Origin: Firmicutes bacterium CAG:194
Lineage (GTDB): Bacteria; Bacillota; Clostridia; Lachnospirales; Lachnospiraceae
Length of the DNA: 64,000 bases
Reading direction: 5' to 3'
Assembly (NCBI GenBank): GCA_000432915.1
Contig: HF995228.1
Location: 1-64,000, forward strand
Shown: piece after piece, positions 50,317 through 58,716 of the stretch
Numbering within the stretch: the stretch's first letter is position 1
How the letters are laid out: each line of letters begins with the position of its first letter
The notes under the pieces: generated by a model
The model's database searches: none
Told to the model about the DNA's origin: nothing
Seen by the model: the letters and a program-made list of their open reading frames with translations, nothing else
Made by a program: the position numbers and the translations under genes

Positions 50317-52116
50317 TCAGATTTCCGTATTTGCCATGATCTGCCAGTGATCTCCCGTTTGCTTTAATGTTACCCGGTACAAACCTTCTTCTCCGTTTTC
50401 ATCCATAATCCCCGGTGTTCTGTAAAGTACAGAGTAAACATCTGCTGCTTTATTATAATATACATCCTGCACCTCGATCTGCTTGAAGTTGGTATCACTG
50501 ACTTCCTTTGCAAATGCGCCGTAAGCGGGCAGATAATACCAGCCGATCCGGTGATTGAAATCTGCCATCGAAAGACCTGTTTCGTTCTGCAGAAGGACTT
50601 CCATTTCCTGCTCAGACAATGCCATAAAATCTGTATAGATCTCCGCCTGTCCACTGACCTTCAGATATTCCGCTTTCAGTTCTTCCTGTAAGGCTCCTGC
50701 ACTGCCTGAAATACCGGCTCCATTATAGAAAATCTCTCCCAGCTCCGCGTCCTTCACATTCTGATACGTTCTGCTTAAGAAACCGTTGTAGGCTGTGGTG
50801 TTCAGCAAATCTTCCATATTCTTTTCTGTTTCCGTATCCTGCTTTTCATACGCCGGCTGATACTGCTCCGGTAGCATGCGGTCTTCTAACGCCGCATTCT
50901 GCTCCGCCTGCAGGATCAGATCGCGGTTTGCAAGCTCCGTTTCTGAGAGGACTGTATCATCTATAGTTTCGCTCTGACAATACCATGCTTTCTTTTGGAA
51001 ATACTGCTCTAACGCTTCATCCTGAAAGCTTCTGCCGTATCTGGCATAGATCTCATTTCTGGCAATCCGAAGCCTGTCTTCTCCCAGATCTCTCAATTCA
51101 TCCGCTGACAGCTCTTTTTCGTTACTTTCAGGTAACACATAAGCATCTTCTGCTTCTTCGCCCTCTACAAATTCCATATAAGCGTATGGATCATATGCCC
51201 ATGTCTTATCCTCTTCCAGATAGGAATGATGCAGCAGGATCTTTGATAAAAAGGTAATGCCACTGTCCGCCGCACAGACGCGGAGTACATCTCTGTCATA
51301 CACAGCTGCTGCTGTTTTGGAAAAGCCCATCGTATTAAGCTGATCTACATATTCTGTCATGGAATGACCGACCTCATAAAAATCGGAACCCTGCAGTTCT
51401 TCATTTGCCATCTCCACCAGCTTTTCTCCATTATAGCTGTAGGCTTTGACCGCATACTGCATCCCATCCGCAATGACAAAGCAGGAAAGCCCGCTGTCCA
51501 TGCAGATATATTTATCATCCTTCAGGAAAAATCTGACATCCCCGCTGTCACAGAAAGAAAATGCCTTTTCCAGCAAAGTTTTGGTATCTGCTTTCTGCAC
51601 CTGTCCGTCTTTCTGCTCATACATGCTGGCTGTGACTGCCCAGTCTCCATCTCTCTTCTCCATATCATAGGTAAGCAGTTCCTCACTGCCATCCCCATCA
51701 AAATCCCGGAGCACAAAATCCAGATTCCCCGCTACCTGAAACAGACTGTCATCCAGGGAACTTCTCTGCCACATACCATCTGCTATCTTCGTATATTCAA
51801 ACGATACACCGTCCAGATTACTGCCATTCAGATGCAGGGCATATTCTGCCAAAGCATTTTCTGCGTCTACAGTTCCTTTTGTCTGATCCGCCTGCTCTTC
51901 CCCGGGTATATCTGCATTCTGCTTTGCATCTGCCGTATCCGCTTCTTTGTCTGCCACATCACCTGCACCGGTCTTAGTCTGTTCTCCGTCTTCTCCGGTT
52001 CCATTTGCATTTATTTCTTCACTGCTGTCCTGTCCATTCAGACTGCTCTCACTTTTTCCGCAGCCGCTGATTGCGATCAGCAGCGCAAGCACCAGAAAAC
52101 TTACTCTTTTCTTCAT
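50317..52116 (-). CDS. YARHG-domain lipoprotein
   Basis: 599 residues. Lipobox ISGCG (Cys near 19), a long Asp/Glu/Ala/Thr-rich linker (to about 90), a beta-rich domain with a DFDGDGSEELLTYD calcium-binding-like loop (about 138-150), then the YARHG domain (about 345-400; RIARNEIYARYGRSF). YARHG proteins are extracellular and of unknown function. AAGGGGAAAGC precedes the start. It stands alone between the MarR cassette and the feo operon. Confidence 0.88.
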   Translation of the reverse strand: MKKRVSFLVLALLIAISGCGKSESSLNGQDSSEEINANGTGEDGEQTKTGAGDVADKEADTADAKQNADIPGEEQADQTKGTVDAENALAEYALHLNGSNLDGVSFEYTKIADGMWQRSSLDDSLFQVAGNLDFVLRDFDGDGSEELLTYDMEKRDGDWAVTASMYEQKDGQVQKADTKTLLEKAFSFCDSGDVRFFLKDDKYICMDSGLSCFVIADGMQYAVKAYSYNGEKLVEMANEELQGSDFYEVGHSMTEYVDQLNTMGFSKTAAAVYDRDVLRVCAADSGITFLSKILLHHSYLEEDKTWAYDPYAYMEFVEGEEAEDAYVLPESNEKELSADELRDLGEDRLRIARNEIYARYGRSFQDEALEQYFQKKAWYCQSETIDDTVLSETELANRDLILQAEQNAALEDRMLPEQYQPAYEKQDTETEKNMEDLLNTTAYNGFLSRTYQNVKDAELGEIFYNGAGISGSAGALQEELKAEYLKVSGQAEIYTDFMALSEQEMEVLLQNETGLSMADFNHRIGWYYLPAYGAFAKEVSDTNFKQIEVQDVYYNKAADVYSVLYRTPGIMDENGEEGLYRVTLKQTGDHWQIMANTEI

Positions 52117-52238
52117 AGCTTTCCCCTTATCTTTTCATTACTATTGTTTTTCTTTCTTATTTTATTCCTGTTAGTCCGTTCTGTATAGATTTGTAGTAAA
52201 ATCTTTCTATTTCTTTCTATTTATGAGCAAAGCGTCAA

Positions 52239-52267
52239 AAAGACCGGAGCACAGGACTCCGGTCTTT
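52239..52267 (-). terminator. Terminator of the feo operon
   Basis: AAAGACCGGAG pairs perfectly with CTCCGGTCTTT (11 bp, 7-base loop); TT follows on the minus strand, extending the U-tract to TTTTT. It lies 30 bases past the Fur-like gene. Confidence 0.75.
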
Positions 52268-52295
52268 CCGATATTTATTTCTGTAATTCTTCACT

Positions 52296-52559
52296 TCAAA
52301 CGGCCGTTTTTTCTTCTTCCGGTGGAAGATTGACCGTAAAGGTACTTCTTCTTGTGATCGCACCGATCTCCTCCAGTGTATTGATCATACGATACACAGT
52401 GGCCGGACCGATATTCTGATCCTTTTTGGATGCTTTATAATAAATCTCTTTACAGCAGCAGCAATCTTCTTCCAGTATAATGTCAAGCAATAACAGTCGC
52501 TGCTTTGTAATGCGACAACCACGCTCTTTCAGGCGCTGAATGATCATTTCTTTCCGCAT
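52296..52559 (-). CDS. Short Fur-like regulator lacking the metal-binding domain
   Basis: 87 residues covering only the Fur-family winged helix (GCRITKQRLLLLDIILEE, then GPATVYRMINTLEEIG). The C-terminal dimerisation and metal domain of full Fur (about 140 residues) is absent, while an odd run of four Cys (about 33-36) sits between helices. Such short forms occur at the end of clostridial feo operons. It may bind iron or a cluster through these Cys, or act as a FeoC-like accessory. Cotranscribed with feoB. Confidence 0.8.
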   Translation of the reverse strand: MRKEMIIQRLKERGCRITKQRLLLLDIILEEDCCCCKEIYYKASKKDQNIGPATVYRMINTLEEIGAITRRSTFTVNLPPEEEKTAV

Positions 52560-52578
52560 ATATTACCTCCCATGGCAT

Positions 52579-52716
52579 TTAATGACAGCCACCGTGACAG
52601 TTTTTGCAGTTACCTCCACACTGCAGGGATTTTCCTGCTTTCTTATCCTTTATCATGCTGCGGATGATACATCCGACTATCACGATTAAGATTGCAAGTA
52701 CTAAAACGGTACCCAT
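52579..52716 (-). CDS. FeoB-associated Cys-rich membrane protein
   Basis: 45 residues: one N-terminal membrane helix (about 2-20), a basic stretch, and a C-terminal tail CGGNCKNCHGGCH with four Cys and two His that could bind metal. This is the small Cys-rich partner found after feoB in many Firmicutes. CGGAGGTGATC precedes the ATG. It lies 22 bases after feoB and 19 before the Fur-like gene. Likely helps iron hand-over or FeoB assembly. Confidence 0.85.
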   Translation of the reverse strand: MGTVLVLAILIVIVGCIIRSMIKDKKAGKSLQCGGNCKNCHGGCH

Positions 52717-52738
52717 TTGATCACCTCCGGATCAGCAT

Positions 52739-54907
52739 TTATTTTGCAAATGCTTTCTTATCAATGCTTACATTTAATGTCTTACTTTCTTTATATGGTC
52801 TGAATAACAGATACAGGAAACCAAGAACAAGAAGGAATGCTACAACTGTTCCGATTCCAAATGCGCCTGTTGTGATCAGTGTACCGATCTGGTAAATGCA
52901 AAGTGCAACTACGTATGCCAGAACTGTCTGATAACCGATTGCAAACCAGAACCATTTTGCGTTGTTCATTTCTCTCTTGATAGCACCCATTGCTGCGAAA
53001 CAAGGAGCACATAACAGGTTAAATACCAGGAAACCATAAGCTGCAACAGGTGTGATGGTCTGTGAAAGCACCTGCCAGATTTCTGCACCGTCTTCTGCTA
53101 CTTCGCCATAGCCGAAGAGGATACCGAATGTAGCAACAACGTTCTCTTTTGCGATCAGACCTGTAACGGTTGCAACTGCCATCTTCCAGTTTCCAAAACC
53201 AAGCGGAGCGAAGATAGGAGCGATCACATTACCGATCTTAGCTAAGATACTGTCATTGAGCTGTTCTGCCTCGAGCATTGTAAAGCTGCCATCGATCCAG
53301 CCAAATCCCTGTAAAAACCAAAGTACGATTGTAGATAATAAAATGATTGTACCAGCCTTTTTGATAAATGACCAGCCTCTTTCCCACATGCTTCTGAGTA
53401 CATTACCAACTGTCGGCCAGTGATATGCAGGCAGCTCCATAACGAATGGAGCAGGCTCTCCTGCGAACATTTTTGTTTTCTTTAAGATAATACCGGAGCA
53501 GATGATCGCTGCGATACCAACGAAGTATGCAGACCATGAAACCCATCCTGCATTCTGGAAGAATGCTCCGGCGATCAATGCGATGATAGGAAGCTTTGCT
53601 CCACAAGGAACAAATGTTGTTGTCATGATCGTCATCTTACGGTCTCTGTCATTCTCGATCGTACGGGAAGCCATAACACCCGGAACACCACATCCGCTGC
53701 CGATCAGCATTGGAATGAAGGATTTTCCGGAAAGACCGAATTTACGGAAAATACGATCCATGATGAAAGCAACACGAGCCATATAACCGCAGGACTCAAG
53801 GAATGCAAGGAAAATAAACAGTACAAGCATCTGTGGTACGAAACCAAGAACTGCACCGACACCACTTACAACACCATCTGCGATCAGGCTTGTAAGCCAA
53901 TCTGCACAATTGACAGATTCCAGTGCTGACTGAACACCCGGAACGATCCACTCGCCGAACAATGTATCATTTGTCCAGTCTGTTAAAATAGCGCCTACTG
54001 TTGTAACGGATACATAATATACAATGAACATGACCAGTGCAAAGATAGGGAGTGCTAACCATCTGTTTGTTACCCACTTATCGATCTTATCCGATGTAGA
54101 CATTGTTCTCTTTTTATTCTTTGTGTAGCAGGCATCAATGATAGAAGAGATATATACATATCTTTCATTTGTAATAATACTTTCTGTATCATCATCAAAT
54201 TCTTTCTCCATATCTTCGATCTCTGCAGACACATCTACTTTGGACTGCATCTGCTCAATGATCTTATCATCTTTTTCCAGAAGCTTGATTGCGAAGAAAC
54301 GCTTCTGTTCTTCTTTGACATCTGCACCAAGCTTATTGCCTGCTGCTGTGATATACTTCTCAACCTCTTCACCGAATTCATGAACAGGAGCTACAGACTT
54401 GTTAGCCTTTGCCGCTGCGATTGCTTTCTTAACCGCTACATCAATGCCTGTTCCTTTCAGTGCTGAAATCTCACATGCTTCACAGCCGAGCTTTGCACTT
54501 AATTTATCGACATGTATCTTGTCGCCTGACTTTTCAACAAGGTCTGACATGTTAACAGCCATAACAACCGGAATACCCAGTTCCATGATCTGTGTAGACA
54601 GATACAGGTTTCTTTCGATATTCGTACCATCAATGATATTGATGATTGCATCCGGTCTCTCTGTGATCAGATAGTTACGGGCAACTACCTCCTCCAGTGT
54701 GTATGGTGACAGAGAATAAATACCCGGAAGATCCATGATAACGACATCCGATTCCTTGCCGCTGTAAGCTTTTTTCAGCTTACCTTCCTTTTTCTCAACC
54801 GTAACGCCCGGCCAGTTTCCAACGAACTGATTGGAACCTGTCAATGCGTTAAACAGAGTTGTTTTACCGCAGTTTGGGTTACCTGCTAATGCGATTTTAA
54901 TTGCCAT
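52739..54907 (-). CDS. feoB: Ferrous iron transport protein B
   Basis: FeoB is the membrane Fe(II) importer with an N-terminal G-protein domain. 722 residues: GNPNCGKTTLFNALTG (G1), DLPGIYSL (G3), a guanine-specificity MSDLVEKSG, a helical GDI-like region (about 165-255), and the polytopic membrane part with two Gate segments (PMLIGSGCGVPGVMASRTIENDRDRK and CFAAMGAIKREMN, each with a Cys). Full length. It follows the two feoA genes in a DtxR-type regulated operon. Confidence 0.98.
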   Translation of the reverse strand: MAIKIALAGNPNCGKTTLFNALTGSNQFVGNWPGVTVEKKEGKLKKAYSGKESDVVIMDLPGIYSLSPYTLEEVVARNYLITERPDAIINIIDGTNIERNLYLSTQIMELGIPVVMAVNMSDLVEKSGDKIHVDKLSAKLGCEACEISALKGTGIDVAVKKAIAAAKANKSVAPVHEFGEEVEKYITAAGNKLGADVKEEQKRFFAIKLLEKDDKIIEQMQSKVDVSAEIEDMEKEFDDDTESIITNERYVYISSIIDACYTKNKKRTMSTSDKIDKWVTNRWLALPIFALVMFIVYYVSVTTVGAILTDWTNDTLFGEWIVPGVQSALESVNCADWLTSLIADGVVSGVGAVLGFVPQMLVLFIFLAFLESCGYMARVAFIMDRIFRKFGLSGKSFIPMLIGSGCGVPGVMASRTIENDRDRKMTIMTTTFVPCGAKLPIIALIAGAFFQNAGWVSWSAYFVGIAAIICSGIILKKTKMFAGEPAPFVMELPAYHWPTVGNVLRSMWERGWSFIKKAGTIILLSTIVLWFLQGFGWIDGSFTMLEAEQLNDSILAKIGNVIAPIFAPLGFGNWKMAVATVTGLIAKENVVATFGILFGYGEVAEDGAEIWQVLSQTITPVAAYGFLVFNLLCAPCFAAMGAIKREMNNAKWFWFAIGYQTVLAYVVALCIYQIGTLITTGAFGIGTVVAFLLVLGFLYLLFRPYKESKTLNVSIDKKAFAK

Positions 54908-54965
54908 TTTCTCTACTCCTCTTTCTTATTTTATACAACTAATTAGAATAGCTTTTTGCTTACTT

Positions 54966-54993
54966 TTGTTAGCGTTAACTAACGTGATGGCAA
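54966..54993 (-). promoter_or_regulatory. GTTAG-N6-CTAAC box between feoA and feoB
   Basis: GTTAG-N6-CTAAC (54968-54983), identical in arms and spacing to the feo and FakA-like promoter boxes. It lies between a weak minus-strand -35 (TTGCCA, 54988-54993) and -10 (TAACAA, 54966-54971), so feoB may have its own iron-regulated promoter. Confidence 0.6.
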
Positions 54994-55002
54994 AAAAAAT
55001 TG

Positions 55003-55236
55003 TTATTCAATAACAATCATTTCTGCATCTGCTTTACGCAGCGACAACTCATAGCCTCTTACTGTAACTTCCACCGGGTCACCAAGTGGTGCCACCTTTC
55101 TTACATAGACCTCTACGCCTTTTGTGATACCCATGTCCATGATTCTTCTTTTGACAGGGCCATCACCTGTCAGCTTTTTAACTTTGACAGTTGCACCAAC
55201 AGCAGCGTTTTTCAGTGTTTTTGACTCGTTTGCCAT
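55003..55236 (-). CDS. feoA: FeoA-family protein (second copy)
   Basis: 77 residues from the ATG at 55236, chosen because AAAGGAG lies just upstream (the frame is open to 55272). An SH3-like beta barrel with GATVKVKKLTGDGPVKRRI and MDMGITKGVEVYV, the core FeoA pattern. FeoA proteins bind FeoB and support iron uptake. It lies between another feoA and feoB. Confidence 0.93.
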   Translation of the reverse strand: MANESKTLKNAAVGATVKVKKLTGDGPVKRRIMDMGITKGVEVYVRKVAPLGDPVEVTVRGYELSLRKADAEMIVIE

Positions 55237-55301
55237 GTTTATGCTCCTTTTCTTTATTTTATTATCATGCACCCGTTAGATGCCTGACATTTTAAACTTA
55301 T

Positions 55302-55514
55302 TTAGACCATGATCTTGTTTGCCATATCTTTTCCTATGGCAACACGGGATTCCTTGATATTTACGATCAGATTACCACCCATCTGAGATATTACCGTAAC
55401 CATACCGCCCGTTACAAAACCAAGATTTTCCAGAAACTGTCTGGTCTCTTCCTTGCCGCCTACTTTTTTAATAACATTAGGCTCTCCTTCTTTTGCCATT
55501 GACAGAGGCATCAT
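55302..55514 (-). CDS. feoA: FeoA-family protein (first copy)
   Basis: 70 residues from the ATG at 55514; an earlier in-frame ATG at 55520 touches the AAAGGG binding site and a later one lies at 55511, so the exact start is uncertain. FeoA-type barrel with FLENLGFVTGGMVTVIS and the NLIVNIKESRVAIGKDMANKI end. The two FeoA copies differ strongly, so they probably have different roles rather than being recent duplicates. First gene of the feo operon. Confidence 0.9.
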   Translation of the reverse strand: MMPLSMAKEGEPNVIKKVGGKEETRQFLENLGFVTGGMVTVISQMGGNLIVNIKESRVAIGKDMANKIMV

Positions 55515-55580
55515 ACTCATCCCTTTCTTTCTTTTTCATTACCATTTAGCATCTTATCGATAATTTTCTTTCATTTCGAG

Positions 55581-55612
55581 GTTAGTATACTCTAACAGAT
55601 ATTAGATGTCAA
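55581..55612 (-). promoter_or_regulatory. feo promoter with two overlapping DtxR-type boxes
   Basis: Minus strand TTGACA (55607-55612), 17 bases, TATACT (55584-55589). Box 1 GTTAG-N6-CTAAC (55581-55596) covers the -10 element. Box 2 TCTAA-N6-TTAGA (55591-55606) fills the spacer. The boxes have the same 16-bp form and are offset by ten bases, one helical turn, so two dimers could bind on opposite or matching faces and fully shut the promoter. Confidence 0.75.
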
Positions 55613-55621
55613 CAACTTTCA

Positions 55622-55650
55622 TTGTTTTTTTTTAAGAAATGTGCTATACT
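55622..55650 (+). promoter_or_regulatory. Promoter of the DtxR-family gene
   Basis: TTGTTT (55622-55627), 17 bases, TATACT (55645-55650). It points away from the feo operon and does not contain the palindromic box, so the regulator is probably made constitutively. Confidence 0.6.
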
Positions 55651-55709
55651 TGCGTCAATATAAAAAAGTTCGTTATTTTGATACGTTTTGCGTAAGAAAG
55701 GGAATTAAA

Positions 55710-56087
55710 ATGGTACCTAATGAATCAGCAGAAAATTATTTAGAGACGATCCTGATCCTGAGCAGAAAGCTCCCGGTTGTTCGCTCCGTTGATATTGCCA
55801 ATGAACTTGGCTTTAAAAAATCCAGCATCAGCATTGCGATGAAAAATCTTCGTGAAAAGGAACTGATCACAGTCAGTGATGCAGGCTTTATCAATCTTAC
55901 CGAGGCAGGTCGCGAAATCGCAGACATGATCTACGAAAGACACGAATTCCTGACTTCCTGGCTGACAAAGCTTGGTGTGGATCCTGAGATTGCAGCAGAA
56001 GATGCCTGCAAGATGGAGCACGTTGTCAGCAAAGAAAGCTTTCAGGCGATCAAGAATTTTGTTGCTTCGGCTCAGACTGAATCATAA
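55710..56087 (+). CDS. DtxR/MntR-family metal-dependent regulator
   Basis: 125 residues from the ATG at 55710 (AAAGGGAATTAAA upstream). Winged helix (about 8-65) with SVDIANELGFKKSSISIAMKNL, then a dimerisation/metal domain with the ligand-type residues MIYERHEFL, Glu/Asp/Cys in EDACKMEHVVS. No SH3-like third domain, so it is the short MntR-like type. Divergent from feoA-feoA-feoB; it is the probable reader of the GTTAG-N6-CTAAC boxes. Iron rather than manganese is inferred from its neighbours. Confidence 0.92.
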   Translation: MVPNESAENYLETILILSRKLPVVRSVDIANELGFKKSSISIAMKNLREKELITVSDAGFINLTEAGREIADMIYERHEFLTSWLTKLGVDPEIAAEDACKMEHVVSKESFQAIKNFVASAQTES

Positions 56088-56142
56088 AGCACATATTTCT
56101 TCTGTATTGCGGTATTTTGATCATACCTATCACAGCATTTTA

Positions 56143-56177
56143 AAACACCGGCTTATGCTTTGCATCTGCCGGTGTTT
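56143..56177. terminator. Shared terminator between DtxR gene and metY
   Basis: AAACACCGGC pairs perfectly with GCCGGTGTTT (10 bp); the loop itself contains ATGC-TTT-GCAT. T's follow on both strands, so it serves both convergent genes. Confidence 0.7.
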
Positions 56178-56228
56178 CTCATATGCTTATTCTTTTTCTT
56201 CTTATTTTTATACTGCCATGCAGCCTGC

Positions 56229-57536
56229 CTACTCGATCGCTTTAAATGCTTCTGCCAGATCTTCAATGATATCATCAATATTTTCCGTTCCGATAGAAAG
56301 ACGGATCGTGTTTGGCTTGATTCCCTGATCAAGCAGTTCTGCTTCATTGCATTCGGAATGTGTGGTAGAAGCCGGATGGATTGCAAGAGATTTCACATCT
56401 GCTACATTGGCGAGCAGAGAAAACAGCTCAAGCTGGTCGATAAAATCCTGCGCTTTTTTCGCGTCCCCCTTGATCTCGAAGGTAAAGATAGAACCGCCGC
56501 CGTTCGGGAAATATTTCTTGTAAAGCTTCTGCTGTTCCGGATCATCGGATACGGAAGGATGATTTACCTTTTCTACCTGTGGCTGATCCTTTAAGAACTG
56601 TACTACCTTCAATGCATTTTCCACATGACGCTCTACACGCAGTGATAATGTTTCCAGTCCCTGCAAGAAGATGAACGCATGTACCGGTGATAAAGTTGCG
56701 CCCATATCACGCAGCAGGATCGCACGGATGTATGTCACAAAAGCAGCCGGTGCACAGTCTTTTGCGAAGCTGACACCATGATAAGATACGTTTGGCTCAA
56801 CAAGCCATGGATATTTATCGCTCTTAGTCCAGTCAAATTTACCGCTGTCTACGATCACACCACCGATCGTTGTGCCATGTCCGCCAATGAATTTTGTTGC
56901 GGAATGTACAACGATATCTGCGCCATACTCGATCGGGCGCACCAGATAAGGGGTTGCAAATGTATTATCCACGATCAATGGAATATTGTGGGAATGTGCG
57001 ATGTTTGCGATTCTTTCAATATCAACTACTTCTGAATTCGGATTACCGAGTGTTTCGATCTCGATCGCTGTTGTATTTTCTTTGATTGCTGCTTCAATAC
57101 CTTCATAATCAAAAGGATCTACGAATGTTGTTTCAATACCGTAATCCGGCAGTGTATGTGCGAGCAGGTTATAGGTACCACCGTAAATATTCTTGGCTGC
57201 TACGATATGATCTCCTTTGTGTGCAACTGCCTGAAATGCATAAGTCAATGCTGCTGCTCCACTACCGACTGCAAGTGCTGCAACACCGCCTTCAAGTGCT
57301 GCGATTCTCTGTTCGAATACATCTTCTGTCGGGTTTGTCAGTCTTCCGTAAATGTTACCTGCATCACGAAGACCGAAACGGTCTGCTGCATGCTGGCTGT
57401 TATGGAATACATAAGAAGAAGTCAGATAAATCGGAACAGCTCTTGCATCCGTTACCGGATCCGGGCTTTCCTGTCCTACATGAAGCTGTAACGTTTCAAA
57501 TTTTAATTTTCTTTCTGCATATGTTTTTTTACTCAT
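56229..57536 (-). CDS. metY: O-acetylhomoserine sulfhydrylase
   Basis: MetY uses PLP to make homocysteine from O-acetylhomoserine and sulfide. About 435 residues, the usual length. ETLQLHVGQ-x-PDP at the start, GRLTNPTEDVFEQRIA, and the PLP lysine in VVHSATKFIGGHGT. An ATG at 57536 or a GTG two codons earlier could start it; the binding site is weak. A CTGCC-AAA-GGCAG hairpin lies in the leader near 57551-57563. The promoter at 57637-57665 precedes it. Cysteine/methionine pathway. Confidence 0.95.
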   Translation of the reverse strand: MSKKTYAERKLKFETLQLHVGQESPDPVTDARAVPIYLTSSYVFHNSQHAADRFGLRDAGNIYGRLTNPTEDVFEQRIAALEGGVAALAVGSGAAALTYAFQAVAHKGDHIVAAKNIYGGTYNLLAHTLPDYGIETTFVDPFDYEGIEAAIKENTTAIEIETLGNPNSEVVDIERIANIAHSHNIPLIVDNTFATPYLVRPIEYGADIVVHSATKFIGGHGTTIGGVIVDSGKFDWTKSDKYPWLVEPNVSYHGVSFAKDCAPAAFVTYIRAILLRDMGATLSPVHAFIFLQGLETLSLRVERHVENALKVVQFLKDQPQVEKVNHPSVSDDPEQQKLYKKYFPNGGGSIFTFEIKGDAKKAQDFIDQLELFSLLANVADVKSLAIHPASTTHSECNEAELLDQGIKPNTIRLSIGTENIDDIIEDLAEAFKAIE

Positions 57537-57636
57537 TTTCACTCACGCTCTGCCTTTGGCAGTCCTTTCTTTTTCTGTTTTCGTCCTGTCGTCTACCTCT
57601 TCCGGTAGTTTTTGTCTGTTTTCTTTTGATAGCATC

Positions 57637-57665
57637 ATAGTAGCATGAGTTTTCCCATCTGTCTA
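57637..57665 (-). promoter_or_regulatory. metY promoter
   Basis: Minus strand TAGACA (57660-57665), 17 bases, TACTAT (57637-57642). No S-box or T-box structure fits the ~100-base leader. Confidence 0.6.
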
Positions 57666-57670
57666 ATAGG

Positions 57671-57707
57671 AAAAAGAAACAACCGGTTATAGTTTCATTC
57701 TATAACC
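57671..57707 (-). terminator. Terminator overlapping the end of the kinase gene
   Basis: GGTTATAG pairs perfectly with CTATAACC around a 7-base loop, followed on the minus strand by TTGTTTCTTTTT. The stop codon of the kinase gene (57695-57697) lies in the loop, so the last two codons form part of the stem. Confidence 0.75.
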
Positions 57708-58537
57708 AGTCGTTCCATTAAAAGTGGCAGAGCCTGTTCAAAGTGTACCCCATACCAGTGTTTTTCATCTCCTGTCGTTGCTTCCATGGCAGCTAGAACA
57801 AAATCTGCGGCAAGTGCTGCTGCCTCTTTGATCTCCATACCCCTCATATAAGCACCTGTAAAAGCAGAGGCAAAACAATCCCCTGTTCCATAACCGTTTC
57901 TCGGTAATCTTCTCGTAAAATAATAAGAAACTCTGTCGGTTTCGCAGTTGTAGATTGCCACACCGATCTGATCCGGCGTATCACTGACTCCTTTTAAGAT
58001 GATGTGCTTAGAGCCCAAGGCTGCAAGCCCTTTCAAAAGCACATGCACCTCTGCCTCTGACATTCTTGTCCGGTACGGAAGCCCGGTCAGAAAGGCTGCC
58101 TCTGTCAGATTCGGTAAAAGCACATCTGCCTGCCCGCAAAGCTCCTTCATTTTATGTACATACGCCGTGTCAAAGCCTGTATACAACTTGCCAAAATCTG
58201 CCATGGCAGGATCAATGATGCACGGTGCATCATCCGTAAGCAGTTCTTTTCTGATCTCCTCTACCAGATTGATCTGCCGTATGTTTCCCAGATAACCTGT
58301 GTACAGACAGTCAAACCGAAAGCCCTCCTGTTTCCAGTGTTTCAGTATTCCCGGAATATCATCCGTCAGATCATGGAATGTATAATTTTTAAAAGAGCCG
58401 CCTGTGTGCGTGGAAAGCACCGCGGATGGCAGGATCACCGTTTCGATCCCGCATGCTGATATAATAGGAAGTGCTACCGTTAAAGAACACTGTCCCAGGC
58501 AGGAAATATCCTGCATTGTAAGTACACGTTTTGTCAT
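57695..58537 (-). CDS. Pyridoxal/pyridoxamine kinase-type protein
   Basis: 280 residues from the ATG at 58537, fixed by AGGGAAAT upstream. Ribokinase-like fold of the PdxK/PdxY group: MTKRVLTMQDISCLGQCSLT, ILPSAVLSTHTGG, and the anion hole/catalytic NGYGTGDCFASAF near residue 225. It phosphorylates B6 vitamers to give PLP, the cofactor of MetY next door. The frame is open upstream to 58717 but crosses the terminator and hairpins of the ABC operon and is rejected. Confidence 0.88.
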   Translation of the reverse strand: MTKRVLTMQDISCLGQCSLTVALPIISACGIETVILPSAVLSTHTGGSFKNYTFHDLTDDIPGILKHWKQEGFRFDCLYTGYLGNIRQINLVEEIRKELLTDDAPCIIDPAMADFGKLYTGFDTAYVHKMKELCGQADVLLPNLTEAAFLTGLPYRTRMSEAEVHVLLKGLAALGSKHIILKGVSDTPDQIGVAIYNCETDRVSYYFTRRLPRNGYGTGDCFASAFTGAYMRGMEIKEAAALAADFVLAAMEATTGDEKHWYGVHFEQALPLLMERLVIE

Positions 58538-58576
58538 ATTTCCCTGTTTTCCTTTGTTTCTAAGACTCGCAGATTT

Positions 58577-58613
58577 GCACTTCGTGCTCTGCAGCCGCTT
58601 CTTCGAAGCAGCT
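58577..58613. repeat. TTC-loop hairpin pair
   Basis: GCAC-TTC-GTGC (58577-58587) and AGCCGCTTC-TTC-GAAGCAGCT (58593-58613, one mismatch). Both use the same three-base TTC loop (GAA on the other strand) as the cluster at 62294-62448 on the far side of the ABC exporter. Function unknown; they lie in the leader of the kinase gene. Confidence 0.45.
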
Positions 58614-58628
58614 ACTATATCATACGCA

Positions 58629-58664
58629 AAAACCGCAGGGATTTCAATATTTCCCTGCGGTTTT
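58629..58664 (-). terminator. Terminator of the ABC exporter operon
   Basis: AAAACCGCAGGGA pairs perfectly with TCCCTGCGGTTTT (13 bp, 10-base loop). T's follow the stem on the minus strand. It lies about 50 bases past the permease stop. Confidence 0.8.
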
Positions 58665-58716
58665 CTCTCTATTTTATATTTGAGACCGTTCTGATTTTCC
58701 GTTTTACGCCCTGTCA

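Noticed and set aside
57543..57640. S-box or T-box leader of metY
   Set aside because: Only a short CTGCC-AAA-GGCAG hairpin is present; no conserved S-box or T-box sequence was seen.
58538..58716. N-terminal extension of the kinase gene
   Set aside because: The in-frame stretch crosses the ABC operon terminator and hairpins. The ATG at 58537 has a good binding site and matches the family start.
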